Of a stretch of DNA of 13,949 nucleotides, positions 7,581 to 13,949 are shown one piece after another. Source of the DNA: Methylococcaceae bacterium (lineage in GTDB: Bacteria > Pseudomonadota > Gammaproteobacteria > Methylococcales > Methylomonadaceae); contig SXIZ01000181.1 in the NCBI GenBank assembly GCA_005779525.1, positions 1 through 13,949 of the forward strand. Reading direction: 5' to 3'. Within the stretch, counting starts at the first letter, position 1; the number at the start of each line of letters is the position of its first letter. The translations under genes were made by a program, and so were the position numbers. The notes under the pieces were generated by a model. It made no database searches, was not told where the DNA came from, and saw nothing but the letters and a program-made list of their open reading frames with translations.

Positions 7581-8363
7581 ATGAAAGAGCATTTGACACC
7601 CGTTTCCGCCAACTATTCACGCATCGCGATTGTGACTGGAGCATCTTCAGGCATAGGCGAAGCTACCGCCAAAAAATTCGTAGCCGCGGGCTATGGCGTG
7701 ATTGGTAACGCCCGCAATGCGGCAAAGCTAGAGTTATTGAGAGAGGAACTTGGACCTGCTTTTTATAGCGTACCCGGTGACCTTGCAGATCTGACGTTGA
7801 TACCCAAATTGTTTGAAGCCGCACTCGCCTATTTTGGTAAATCCGCCGATATAGTGATCGCCAATGCCGGGCGAGGTTTGGGCGGCTCGGTGAAAGATGC
7901 TGACTTAAGTCAATTCGAAGCCGTGCTGCAGCTCAATGTCACCAGTACCCTGGCATTACTGCAACAAGCAGCGCGCTATATGGTCAGCATGCAACAAACG
8001 CTGTTTCCCGAACGTGCGGCGGATATAGTGGTCCTAGGCTCCGTAGTCGGCAGACATGTCTCGCCTTTTAGTGCGGTGTATGGCGCCACTAAATTTGCTA
8101 TTCATGCACTCGCAGAAGGCTTGCGGCGTGAAATTGGCCCACAAGGCGTCAGAGTGTCGCTGGTTGAACCGGGTATTGTACTGAGTGGTTTTCAGGATGC
8201 TGCAGGCTATAGCGAGGAATTAGTGCAAAATTTTACTGAAAATTTTGGCCCCTTGTTTTATGGCGCAGAAGTCGCAGAAACCATTCACTATATTGTCAAT
8301 CAACCACCACATGTGCATATTAGCGACATAATGATACGCCCTACCCGGCAAGCCTATCCTTAA
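7581..8363 (+). CDS. Short-chain dehydrogenase/reductase (classical SDR)
   Basis: A 260-residue cytosolic oxidoreductase with a Rossmann fold. The cofactor motif TGASSGIG is at 19-26, 'NAG' at 95-97, the structural Asn at 119 ('LNV'), the catalytic Ser154 ('LGS'), and Tyr167-x3-Lys171 ('YGATK'). 'PG' follows at 197-198. Arg45 after the second strand suggests NADP(H) preference. All catalytic residues are present and length is normal for the family. The substrate cannot be assigned; the YdfG/serine-dehydrogenase-like group is a fair comparison. Start ATG 7581 has a modest GAG 5 bases upstream. It lies in the same direction as the hicA-like gene (70-base gap) and the GH30 gene (118-base gap to that gene's ATG), and operon membership is unclear. 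Confidence 0.9.
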   Translation: MKEHLTPVSANYSRIAIVTGASSGIGEATAKKFVAAGYGVIGNARNAAKLELLREELGPAFYSVPGDLADLTLIPKLFEAALAYFGKSADIVIANAGRGLGGSVKDADLSQFEAVLQLNVTSTLALLQQAARYMVSMQQTLFPERAADIVVLGSVVGRHVSPFSAVYGATKFAIHALAEGLRREIGPQGVRVSLVEPGIVLSGFQDAAGYSEELVQNFTENFGPLFYGAEVAETIHYIVNQPPHVHISDIMIRPTRQAYP

Positions 8364-8408
8364 AATGCGGTGTCCCCCTAAATCATAATCAACACATAGC
8401 AGCGCATT

Positions 8409-8418
8409 TCGCTAGCGA
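8409..8418. repeat. Perfect 10-bp palindrome TCGCTAGCGA upstream of GH30 gene
   Basis: A perfect palindrome about 35-45 bases upstream of the candidate -10 box (8453-8458), a position compatible with an operator or activator site. It is short enough to be chance. It is part of a 19-base stretch that recurs inside thiC at 13630-13648. Confidence 0.3.
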
Positions 8419-8452
8419 CAGTTTGAGCGTAGTATTTTGATTGGACGAACCC

Positions 8453-8458
8453 TATAAT
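8453..8458 (+). promoter_or_regulatory. Candidate -10 box for the GH30 gene
   Basis: A perfect TATAAT stands 23 bases before the ATG at 8482. No good -35 lies at 16-18 bases; TTGAGC at 8423 is too far (24 bases) and TTGATT at 8437 too near. A dependence on an activator, perhaps at the palindrome 8409-8418, would fit but is inference. Confidence 0.4.
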
Positions 8459-8471
8459 TCACTCAGGCTTT

Positions 8472-8475
8472 GGAG
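8472..8475 (+). promoter_or_regulatory. Shine-Dalgarno GGAG deciding the GH30 start
   Basis: The sequence TTTGGAGTTCAATATG has GG at 8472-8473 and AG at 8474-8475. The site lies 6 bases before ATG 8482. A TTG at 8470 is in frame but overlaps this site, so ATG 8482 is the start. Confidence 0.7.
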
Positions 8476-8481
8476 TTCAAT

Positions 8482-9858
8482 ATGCAAAAGTCCCCTCATC
8501 AATTGACTAGCGAAGTGATGTCCATAGGAGTACGCATCACCTCTGCCGATCAACAATACTTGTTTAGCGCATTCCCTGAATTACGTTTCAGCCCTCTAAA
8601 ATCGCCGTATTTACCGACGATTACTGTTGACAGTTCACAGCAATATCAACAGATCGAAGGGTTTGGCTTTGCACTCACCGGAGGGAGTGCACTGTTGATC
8701 AGTCGCTTACCCGACTTGGAACGCCAAGCATTACTGCAAGAATTGTTTTTACCCGATGGCAACGGCATCGGTATTAGTTTTTTAAGGCTCAGTATAGGTG
8801 CCTCGGATTTGAGCGAGCGCAGCTTTTCCTATGCGGATAGACCCCCGGGTGAAACTGATTTTGAGTTACAGCATTTTGATCTATTCGCGGGGGACCCAGA
8901 ACTGATACCGTTGTTACAAGAAATCTTAGCCGTGAATCACGAGCTCAAAATTATCGCGACCGCATGGTCCGCCCCCGTGTGGATGAAAACTCACCCAAGT
9001 TTTGTAGGGGGTGAATTACGTCCAGATTGCTATGCCGTTTACGCAGCGTATTTAGTTAAATATTTACTCACGATGCGCAGTCTAGGGATCAATATTCATG
9101 CCATCACCCCGCAAAACGAGCCGCAAAATGCTAAAAATGACCCGAGTATGACAATGTCCGCGTTGACGCAAGCTGACTTTATTAAACATCATTTAGGGCC
9201 AGCATTGACCGCCGCAAAGTTGTCAGAGGTCGAAATTTTTTGCTGGGATCACAATTGTGATGCTAAAGAGTATCCGTTGACAGTCTTTGCCGATGTCGAA
9301 GCGCGTCGTTACTTAGCAGGCTCGGCTTGGCATCTGTATGCGGGCGATATTGCGGTGCTTTCTGAAGTGCACCAGCTGTATCCAGAAATGAAGCTGTATT
9401 TCACAGAACAATGGGTCGGCTCAGACGGTCAATTTGCGGGGGATTTACTCTGGCATGTGCAGCATGTGTTATTGGGAGCATTAGCGAACTGGAGTCAAGT
9501 GGTGCTGGAATGGAATCTTGCTGCGGACCCCTGGTGCCAACCCCATACGCCAGGCGGTGAAGCGCGTTGCGTCGGTGCCCTGACTATTGGCGCAGAAATC
9601 CAAAGAAATGTCGCCTATTATGTCATCGCCCACGCCGCAAAGTTTGTGCGTCCCGGTGCACTCCGCATTGCTAGCGCTGCAAATACTTCCTGTCAGCAGG
9701 TTGCTTTTTATCATTCCTCAGGCTTGGTCACCTTGATCGTGCTGAATAGTAGTTCGGAAGCACAAACTTATGCCATCGAGTTTCAAGGTCAACAAGCAAT
9801 AGCCAGTATTCCCGCCTGTGCCGTAGCCACGTATGTTTGGCAAACATCTGCAATGTAG
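8482..9858 (+). CDS. Glycoside hydrolase family 30, glucosylceramidase-like
   Basis: A 458-residue protein of the GH30 (beta/alpha)8-barrel plus beta-sandwich type. Hallmarks are 'QQIEGFGFALTGGSA' (about 56-70), 'SFLRLSIGASDLS', 'IIATAWSAPVWMKT', 'ITPQNEPQN' with the acid/base Glu213, 'AWHLYAGD', and 'YFTEQWVGS' with the nucleophile Glu309. A 'VVLEWNLAADP' strand follows, and the C-terminal sandwich holds 'VTLIVLNSSSEAQTY'. Family enzymes are retaining hydrolases of beta-glucosides such as glucosylceramide, or of beta-1,6-glucans; which applies is unknown. There is no signal peptide (the N-terminus 'MQKSPHQLTSEVMSI' is polar), whereas most characterised relatives are secreted or lysosomal. 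It may act in the cytosol, be exported by another route, or use a start further upstream that I cannot find. A TTG at 8470 is in frame but overlaps the ribosome binding site. Confidence 0.92.
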   Translation: MQKSPHQLTSEVMSIGVRITSADQQYLFSAFPELRFSPLKSPYLPTITVDSSQQYQQIEGFGFALTGGSALLISRLPDLERQALLQELFLPDGNGIGISFLRLSIGASDLSERSFSYADRPPGETDFELQHFDLFAGDPELIPLLQEILAVNHELKIIATAWSAPVWMKTHPSFVGGELRPDCYAVYAAYLVKYLLTMRSLGINIHAITPQNEPQNAKNDPSMTMSALTQADFIKHHLGPALTAAKLSEVEIFCWDHNCDAKEYPLTVFADVEARRYLAGSAWHLYAGDIAVLSEVHQLYPEMKLYFTEQWVGSDGQFAGDLLWHVQHVLLGALANWSQVVLEWNLAADPWCQPHTPGGEARCVGALTIGAEIQRNVAYYVIAHAAKFVRPGALRIASAANTSCQQVAFYHSSGLVTLIVLNSSSEAQTYAIEFQGQQAIASIPACAVATYVWQTSAM

Positions 9859-9871
9859 CGGGATGCGCTAC
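9855..9871. terminator. Short hairpin between convergent genes
   Basis: GTAGCG (9855-9860) and CGCTAC (9866-9871) form a 6-bp stem with a 5-base loop, overlapping the GH30 stop codon and 7 bases short of the stop of the convergent hydrolase. Neither strand has a following T tract, so a bidirectional terminator is only a suggestion. Confidence 0.3.
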
Positions 9872-9878
9872 GGGGGGC

Positions 9879-10598
9879 TTATGCAAAAATTTCAGCCAAG
9901 AAATTTTGCAGCGTGATCCACGAACGCCGATCCGCAATCTCGTTATAGACCGTGCCAAAATCAGGATTATTCGCCACGGGGTTGGTAAATGCATGTACGG
10001 TCTTGCCATACGCATGCAATTGCCAATCTACGCCCGCGGCCGTCATTTCTGCTTGGAATGCCTGCACCGCGGCCACTGGCACCATAGGGTCATCGTGTCC
10101 ATGTAAAGCTAATACTTTGGCGCGGATGGGTTTCTGCAGGTGGGCTTCCGGGGCTTGCAATAAACCATGAAAACTGATGACGCCCATCACCTCAGCACCC
10201 GAACGCGCTAAATCCAAAACACATAAGCCGCCAAAACAAAACCCCATCGCCGCTATTTTACGCGTATCCACCCAGGGTAACAGTCGCAAAGCTTGCAGTG
10301 CAGCGTTAATCCGTTGTTGCAATAATGCTCGATCCTCCATAAATGGCTGCATTAACGCCGCATTCGCTTCTATGGATGTACCCACTTGGCCGTTACCATA
10401 CATGTCTATTGCAAAACCCACATAACCCAACTCGGCTAATTTTTTGGCTTTCTGCATTACAAATTCATCGCGCCCGCCCCAAGCGTGGCTAATTAAGACC
10501 GCGGGTCTTGGCCCTTTAAGATCCTCATCAACCGCAAAAAAACCCTCGAGCACGGCGTCACCATCCAGATAAGTGACCGTATTAGAAACTATACGCAT
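9879..10598 (-). CDS. Dienelactone hydrolase family protein
   Basis: A 239-residue alpha/beta-hydrolase. The likely triad is Cys121 in 'GFCFGG', Asp170 in 'HGHDDPMVP' and His202 in 'TVHAFT', the arrangement of carboxymethylenebutenolidase-type enzymes. An early 'AVLISHAWGG' motif supplies the oxyanion region, and no signal peptide is present. Family members hydrolyse lactones or small esters. No aromatic-degradation genes are nearby, so the natural substrate is unknown and a general esterase role is possible. The start has an ideal site (AGGAG, 6 bases before ATG 10598). It follows the tyrosine phosphatase gene by 54 bases on the same strand and is probably co-transcribed. It converges on the GH30 gene with only 20 bases between stops. 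Confidence 0.9.
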   Translation of the reverse strand: MRIVSNTVTYLDGDAVLEGFFAVDEDLKGPRPAVLISHAWGGRDEFVMQKAKKLAELGYVGFAIDMYGNGQVGTSIEANAALMQPFMEDRALLQQRINAALQALRLLPWVDTRKIAAMGFCFGGLCVLDLARSGAEVMGVISFHGLLQAPEAHLQKPIRAKVLALHGHDDPMVPVAAVQAFQAEMTAAGVDWQLHAYGKTVHAFTNPVANNPDFGTVYNEIADRRSWITLQNFLAEIFA

Positions 10599-10652
10599 AA
10601 GTTACTCCTAAAATATTTTGGCTATGTCTAACTTGAAATGACGGTTTAACGC

Positions 10653-11138
10653 TCACTGCAAATTTTGCTTTTGTAGGATGGATTGCAATAAACCCTCTGA
10701 AGCAGCTTCTACTAAATCCAGCACCCGTTCAAAGCCATACTGGCCTCCATAGTAAGGATCAGGGACTTCTCGACAGTTCACCTCGGGAGCATAATCCAAA
10801 AACAGCTTCACCTTGTGCTGATGTTCTTGCGGGCAAGCATCCATCAAAATACTCAGGTTATCCTCGTCCATCGCCAAGATGTAATCAAACTCGCTAAAAT
10901 CCTGTTTAAAAAATTTACGCGCACGTAAGCTCGATAAATCTACATCGCGTTGCTTTGCTGCGCGTTGTGCCCTCAGATCCGGGGCATCGCCTACATGGTA
11001 AGCATGCGTTCCTGCGGAATCTACTTGAAACTTGTCACTCAGGTGCCGATCACTGAGCAGTTTTTGAAACACGCCCTCAGCCGTTGGCGAACGACAGATA
11101 TTACCCATGCAAACAAATAAGACTTTAATTTTTGTCAT
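10653..11138 (-). CDS. Low-molecular-weight protein tyrosine phosphatase
   Basis: A 161-residue cytosolic phosphatase with the P-loop 'VCMGNICRSPTAEG': nucleophile Cys10, Arg16 and Ser17 of the CX5R-S signature. The general acid is Asp127 in 'VPDPYYGG', with the adjacent Tyr129 and Tyr130 typical of the class. Length and motif spacing match the family, which removes phosphate from phosphotyrosine or from small aryl phosphates. In bacteria such genes often sit beside tyrosine kinases and exopolysaccharide genes, but none is in this window. The partner gene here is a dienelactone-hydrolase-family enzyme 54 bases downstream. Transcription probably starts from the -10 box at 11202-11207. The start ATG 11138 has a moderate GAAG site upstream. 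Confidence 0.93.
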   Translation of the reverse strand: MTKIKVLFVCMGNICRSPTAEGVFQKLLSDRHLSDKFQVDSAGTHAYHVGDAPDLRAQRAAKQRDVDLSSLRARKFFKQDFSEFDYILAMDEDNLSILMDACPQEHQHKVKLFLDYAPEVNCREVPDPYYGGQYGFERVLDLVEAASEGLLQSILQKQNLQ

Positions 11139-11201
11139 ACGTATACTTCAACCTATAAAGTTTTCAATGTGCGTGTCGCTAAAATTAAGCAACTCTTAAT
11201 G

Positions 11202-11207
11202 ATTATA
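11202..11207 (-). promoter_or_regulatory. Candidate -10 box for the phosphatase-hydrolase operon
   Basis: On the minus strand the sequence reads TTTCACATATAATC, giving a perfect TATAAT about 63 bases before the phosphatase ATG. No good -35 hexamer is seen at 17 bases. The same 169-base gap must also hold the divergent chemoreceptor promoter. Confidence 0.4.
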
Positions 11208-11245
11208 TGTGAAATTACTAAGAGAATTCGTAAATCCGCATTCTG

Positions 11246-11272
11246 TTGCTATAGTTAACGATTACTTATAAA
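11246..11272 (+). promoter_or_regulatory. Weak candidate promoter for the chemoreceptor gene
   Basis: TTGCTA (11246-11251) and TATAAA (11267-11272) are separated by 15 bases, shorter than ideal for sigma-70. I looked for a flagellar sigma-28 promoter (TAAA, 15 bases, GCCGATAA) in this gap and did not find one, although TAAA occurs at 11231. Confidence 0.25.
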
Positions 11273-11307
11273 AATAATTCCACCCAGCTTGAGGAGATTT
11301 TACGGTT

Positions 11308-13059
11308 ATGTTGATGAATTTACATTCAGTAGGCACCCGGGTTATATCAATCATATTATTACAGCTCTCACTCATCGTAATAGTTTTCCTTTTTTTTTAT
11401 AACTCTTTTGCAAAGCAAGATATCATTCTAGATGAAGTGCTACGCGCAAAAACAATTCTACAAGTCTCTGAATCAATTAGAGAAAGTGCAAATCACAAAT
11501 GGGAGTCAGGCGCTTTTAGTGTTGAAATTCTGAAAAACATGGCGAAATCCGCGGCTAACCCGCAAGAACGTCAGGCACTCATTTTAACCACCGTGCCCAT
11601 CATGAATGCCATCGAAGCGATTGAAATCAGCGCTCGGGAGGCCGGATTTCAATTTAAAACCCCTAGAATAGGGGCGCGTAATCCAGAACATGAGGCCGAT
11701 GCCATCGAACAACAGGCCTTACAATATTTTAATGCCAACCCCAGCCTCGCCGATTATCACTTTATTGACGAAGCCAAAAATGAGCTGCGGGTATTTCGTG
11801 CAATCCGCCTCTCGCGGCAATGCGAAATTTGTCATGGCACCCCCAGTACTTCAGAGGAGTTATGGGGAAATACTAATGGTAAAGATATTTTAGGTTACAC
11901 CATGGAGAACAAGCATGCGGGAGATTTGCATGCGGCCTTTGAAATCATTACCCCTTTGCAACCAGCGTACACTAAGCTCCACCATCAAATTTTAGTGGTC
12001 ATAGGGCTGACCCTATTAGCGTTATTGATTATCGCTATCATTGGTTATTATTTTATGAATCGCATTATTATCAGTCCTCTGACCGATTTAGCGCTGAAAT
12101 TACAAGATATTGCTAGTGGACAAGGTAATTTAAGAGTACGTATTGATACCACAGGTAAATCAGAGTTTGCCTGGATTGCAGCCAGTTTTAATAAGTTTGT
12201 GAAGAAAATCGCTAAAACGGTTGAGAATATCAACCAAACCAGTGAAAAGCTGATTTCCGCCTCCGAACATTTATCAGAAATCACCAAAGCCGCAGAAGCC
12301 GGGGTTGACCGTCAACAAGCGGAAACGACCCAGGTAGCTACAGCCATGGAGGAAATGACCGCCACAGTGCAAGAAGTTGCGCGCAATGCTTTTCGTGCGT
12401 CGGATGCGGCCGCCACTGCAGATACAGAAGCGGTCACCAGTAAAAATGTCATTAATGATGCGGTTAAAGGCATCAATTTATTAGCTCAGGAAGTTGAAAA
12501 TGCGGCGCAGGTGATTAAAGAACTGGAATCTGATAGTAATAGTATTGGTGAAGTGTTAAGTACTATCCAAGGTATTGCCGAACAAACCAATTTATTAGCG
12601 CTCAATGCCGCAATTGAAGCAGCACGGGCGGGTGAGCAAGGAAGAGGTTTTGCCGTGGTTGCGGACGAAGTAAGAACTTTAGCCAGCCGCACTCAAAACT
12701 CTACGCTGGAAATTCAAAAAACCATTGAACGCCTACAAACTCGCGCCGAACAAGCTGTTAAAGTTATGGAAAATGGCAAGAACCAAGCGACAGTCAGCGT
12801 ACAACAAGCCGCGTCTTCTGGCATTGCCATCGAAAATATTAGTGCCAAAATTGACACGATTAGTGACATGAACAATCAAATTGCGAATGCCGCCGAAGAG
12901 CAAACCGCTGTGGCTGAAGAAATAAATCGTAATATTAGTAATATTAACCATATCAGTTTACAAACGTCTTCAGGAGTACGTAATTCAGCGGCCGCCTGTA
13001 AACAATTGCTGGAATTGGCCGATCAACTTCGCACCAGCATTGCGCAATTTAAAATTTAG
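11308..13059 (+). CDS. Methyl-accepting chemotaxis protein with haem-c-type (DUF3365/Tll0287-like) sensor domain
   Basis: A 583-residue inner-membrane chemoreceptor. TM1 is at about 12-31, the periplasmic domain at 32-225, TM2 at about 226-250, HAMP at about 251-305, and a long cytoplasmic signalling coiled coil runs to the end. The hairpin tip is 'EQTNLLALNAAIEAARAGEQ' and beyond (425-459), which binds CheW and CheA. The periplasmic part resembles the DUF3365 (Tll0287-like) family and contains C172-E-I-C-H176, a CxxCH motif for covalent haem c attachment after export. 'RVFRAIRL' just before it is typical of that fold. It therefore probably senses redox state or a gas (oxygen, NO); the ligand is inferred. 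No C-terminal NWETF-type CheR-tethering pentapeptide is present. GAGGAG lies 11 bases before ATG 11308. No other chemotaxis gene is in the window, so it is an orphan receptor gene. Confidence 0.93.
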   Translation: MLMNLHSVGTRVISIILLQLSLIVIVFLFFYNSFAKQDIILDEVLRAKTILQVSESIRESANHKWESGAFSVEILKNMAKSAANPQERQALILTTVPIMNAIEAIEISAREAGFQFKTPRIGARNPEHEADAIEQQALQYFNANPSLADYHFIDEAKNELRVFRAIRLSRQCEICHGTPSTSEELWGNTNGKDILGYTMENKHAGDLHAAFEIITPLQPAYTKLHHQILVVIGLTLLALLIIAIIGYYFMNRIIISPLTDLALKLQDIASGQGNLRVRIDTTGKSEFAWIAASFNKFVKKIAKTVENINQTSEKLISASEHLSEITKAAEAGVDRQQAETTQVATAMEEMTATVQEVARNAFRASDAAATADTEAVTSKNVINDAVKGINLLAQEVENAAQVIKELESDSNSIGEVLSTIQGIAEQTNLLALNAAIEAARAGEQGRGFAVVADEVRTLASRTQNSTLEIQKTIERLQTRAEQAVKVMENGKNQATVSVQQAASSGIAIENISAKIDTISDMNNQIANAAEEQTAVAEEINRNISNINHISLQTSSGVRNSAAACKQLLELADQLRTSIAQFKI

Positions 13060-13074
13060 ACGCAACATCACCTG

Positions 13075-13133
13075 CTAATGTTCTGGGCTTGCTGCATGAA
13101 GTCAGCCCAGGGCATTAGATTGGAGAACTTTTT
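13075..13133 (+). terminator. Strong hairpin downstream of the chemoreceptor gene
   Basis: CTAATGTTCTGGGCT (13075-13089) pairs over its full length with AGCCCAGGGCATTAG (13104-13118), counting two U-G wobbles, giving a 15-bp stem with a 14-base loop, 15 bases after the mcp stop. A T5 run comes only 10 bases beyond the stem (13129-13133), so this is not a textbook intrinsic terminator. It is the likely transcript end or a 3'-stabilising structure. Confidence 0.55.
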
Positions 13134-13308
13134 AGCAAAAAATTATTACTCTTCTGTGAACGAGAAAGCGGCTTAAGGCACAATCCAATCTCCTAACGCC
13201 GAGCTACAAATCCAGCGTTTATCAGCTTAACTCTAAAGCATTTTTCGATTATTCCTAAAACCCAAGTTCACCTGATGTCCTCCAGAATGAGTCTATCTTT
13301 TTTTTCTC

Positions 13309-13335
13309 TTGCATTTATAAGCACTATCCTATAAC
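13309..13335 (+). promoter_or_regulatory. Candidate promoter for the thiC transcript
   Basis: TTGCAT (13309-13314) and TATAAC (13330-13335) are 15 bases apart, preceded by a T-rich stretch. This would start the transcript about 15 bases before the riboswitch aptamer, as expected, but the spacing is short. The rest of 13134-13356 holds no gene that I can see. Confidence 0.35.
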
Positions 13336-13357
13336 TTAGCTCGATTAATTCATCCGT

Positions 13358-13448
13358 AAGGCTAGGGGTGCTTTGATGTCTTTATAACATCAGGCTGAGA
13401 GAAACCCTTTGTACCTGATTCCGGTTAGTACCGGCGTAGGAAAGCCCA
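13358..13448 (+). ncRNA. TPP riboswitch (THI element)
   Basis: The conserved core is clear: GGGGTGC (13365-13371), GGCTGAGA (13393-13400), ACCC (13404-13407), TACCTGAT (13412-13419) and GGCGTAGGAAAG (13433-13444). Pairings can be drawn. P1 is GGCT 13360-13363 with AGCC 13443-13446. P2 is GGGT with ACCC. P3 is TGATGT 13374-13379 with ACATCA 13387-13392. P4 is CCT 13414-13416 with AGG 13438-13440. P5 is CCGGT 13421-13425 with ACCGG 13430-13434. It binds thiamin diphosphate in the nascent mRNA and controls the thiC gene that starts 37 bases downstream. Confidence 0.95.
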
Positions 13449-13475
13449 CCCACTTCCCTGCGCCATTGTTTTTTT
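13433..13475 (+). terminator. Terminator-like hairpin overlapping the TPP aptamer 3' half
   Basis: GGCGTAGGAAAG (13433-13444) pairs with CTTCCCTGCGCC (13453-13464): ten Watson-Crick pairs, one G-U and one A-C mismatch, with an 8-base loop. ATTG and then a T7 run (13469-13475) follow, ending directly before the thiC ribosome binding site GGAGA (13476-13480). It looks like an intrinsic terminator. Its left arm includes the aptamer's P5/P4/P1 3' strands, so the two folds exclude each other. Confidence 0.6.
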
Positions 13476-13484
13476 GGAGATAAC

Positions 13485-13949
13485 ATGAGCGCTGTTTTAA
13501 AAGAAACCACAGCTGAGTCAGTCAGCAGTGTAAGAATCGACCCCTATCCCGCATCAGAAAAAATTTATGTGCAAGGTAGCCGCCCGGATATTCAGGTACC
13601 CATGCGCAAAATCACGCTGTCTGATACCCCAGCGCATTTCGGTAGCGAAAAAAATCCCCCCTTATATGTCTATGATACCTCTGGGGTCTATACCGATCCT
13701 AGTGTCACCGTTGACTTAAAAAAAGGTCTCGCACCCATTCGTGCGAATTGGATTTTAGAGCGTAACGATACCGAAGAATTAACTGGCCCCTCGTCAGCAT
13801 TTGGTTTACAGCGCTTATCCGATCCTGCTTTGGCGGATTTACGTTTTGAACATATCCGTAAACCGCGCCGTGCGAAAGCAGGGCAAAACGTTTCGCAAAT
13901 GCATTATGCCAGACAAGGGATTATTACCCCGGAAATGGAATTTATCGCC
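13485..13949 (+). CDS. thiC: Phosphomethylpyrimidine synthase ThiC, 5' part
   Basis: The first 155 codons of thiC, running off the window end with no stop. Recognisable segments are 'KIYVQGSRPDIQVPMRKITL' (28-47), 'PPLYVYDTSGVYTDP' (58-72), 'GLAPIRANWI' and the highly conserved 'QMHYARQGIITPEMEFIA' at the very end. ThiC is a radical-SAM, [4Fe-4S] enzyme that turns aminoimidazole ribotide into HMP phosphate in thiamin biosynthesis. The Fe-S cysteines and most of the catalytic core lie beyond the window. GGAGA stands 4 bases before ATG 13485. A TPP riboswitch in the leader fixes both identity and regulation. Confidence 0.95.
   Translation, partial: MSAVLKETTAESVSSVRIDPYPASEKIYVQGSRPDIQVPMRKITLSDTPAHFGSEKNPPLYVYDTSGVYTDPSVTVDLKKGLAPIRANWILERNDTEELTGPSSAFGLQRLSDPALADLRFEHIRKPRRAKAGQNVSQMHYARQGIITPEMEFIA

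Noticed and set aside
9728..10106. Frames of 95 and 89 codons crossing the GH30/hydrolase junction
   Set aside because: They are shadows of two well-supported genes that cover the region.
11139..11307. Flagellar sigma-28 promoter ahead of the chemoreceptor gene
   Set aside because: TAAA at 11231 is not followed by anything near GCCGATAA at the right distance.
13078..13176. 32-codon frame after the chemoreceptor gene
   Set aside because: Its ATG lies within the stem of the 15-bp hairpin, there is no ribosome binding site, and the peptide is not recognisable.

Overview
The window reads as a chromosomal segment of a motile gammaproteobacterium of moderate GC content. Several features suggest this: a DUF3369-type response regulator with GGDEF and EAL domains, a methyl-accepting chemotaxis protein with a haem-c-type sensor domain, a proteobacterial thiC under a TPP riboswitch, and a Gram-negative outer-membrane porin. 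A more precise placement is not supported by the sequence alone. No tRNA, rRNA, CRISPR array or prophage is visible.

Layout. (a) 1-466: the 5'-truncated remains of an insertion-sequence transposase (IS1380-like N-terminal region), broken after about 120 codons. (b) 490-6793, all on the minus strand: reading in the direction of transcription, an outer-membrane porin, a small secreted PstS-like binding protein, then a two-gene operon of a response-regulator c-di-GMP phosphodiesterase (degenerate GGDEF, intact EAL) and a membrane sensor histidine kinase. Together they look like an envelope-to-c-di-GMP signalling locus: pore, periplasmic binding protein, kinase, effector. (c) 6794-7249: an AT-rich divergent control region with a possible 14-codon leader ORF ahead of the porin. 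(d) 7250-9858, plus strand: an orphan HicA-like toxin gene with no hicB, a short-chain dehydrogenase/reductase, and a GH30 glucosylceramidase-like hydrolase with no signal peptide. (e) 9879-11138, minus strand: a low-molecular-weight protein tyrosine phosphatase followed by a dienelactone-hydrolase-family enzyme, probably co-transcribed. (f) 11308-13059, plus strand: a chemotaxis receptor whose periplasmic domain carries a CxxCH haem-binding motif. (g) 13060-13484: a strong hairpin, a candidate promoter and a textbook TPP riboswitch. (h) 13485-end: the first 155 codons of thiC, cut by the window edge.

The most interesting items are the porin / binding protein / kinase / phosphodiesterase cluster, the haem-c chemoreceptor, the TPP riboswitch whose terminator-like hairpin overlaps the aptamer's own 3' half, the orphan HicA with a displaced histidine, and the 15-bp hairpin behind the chemoreceptor gene. 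None is proven to be a new system. The signalling cluster is the best candidate for follow-up.
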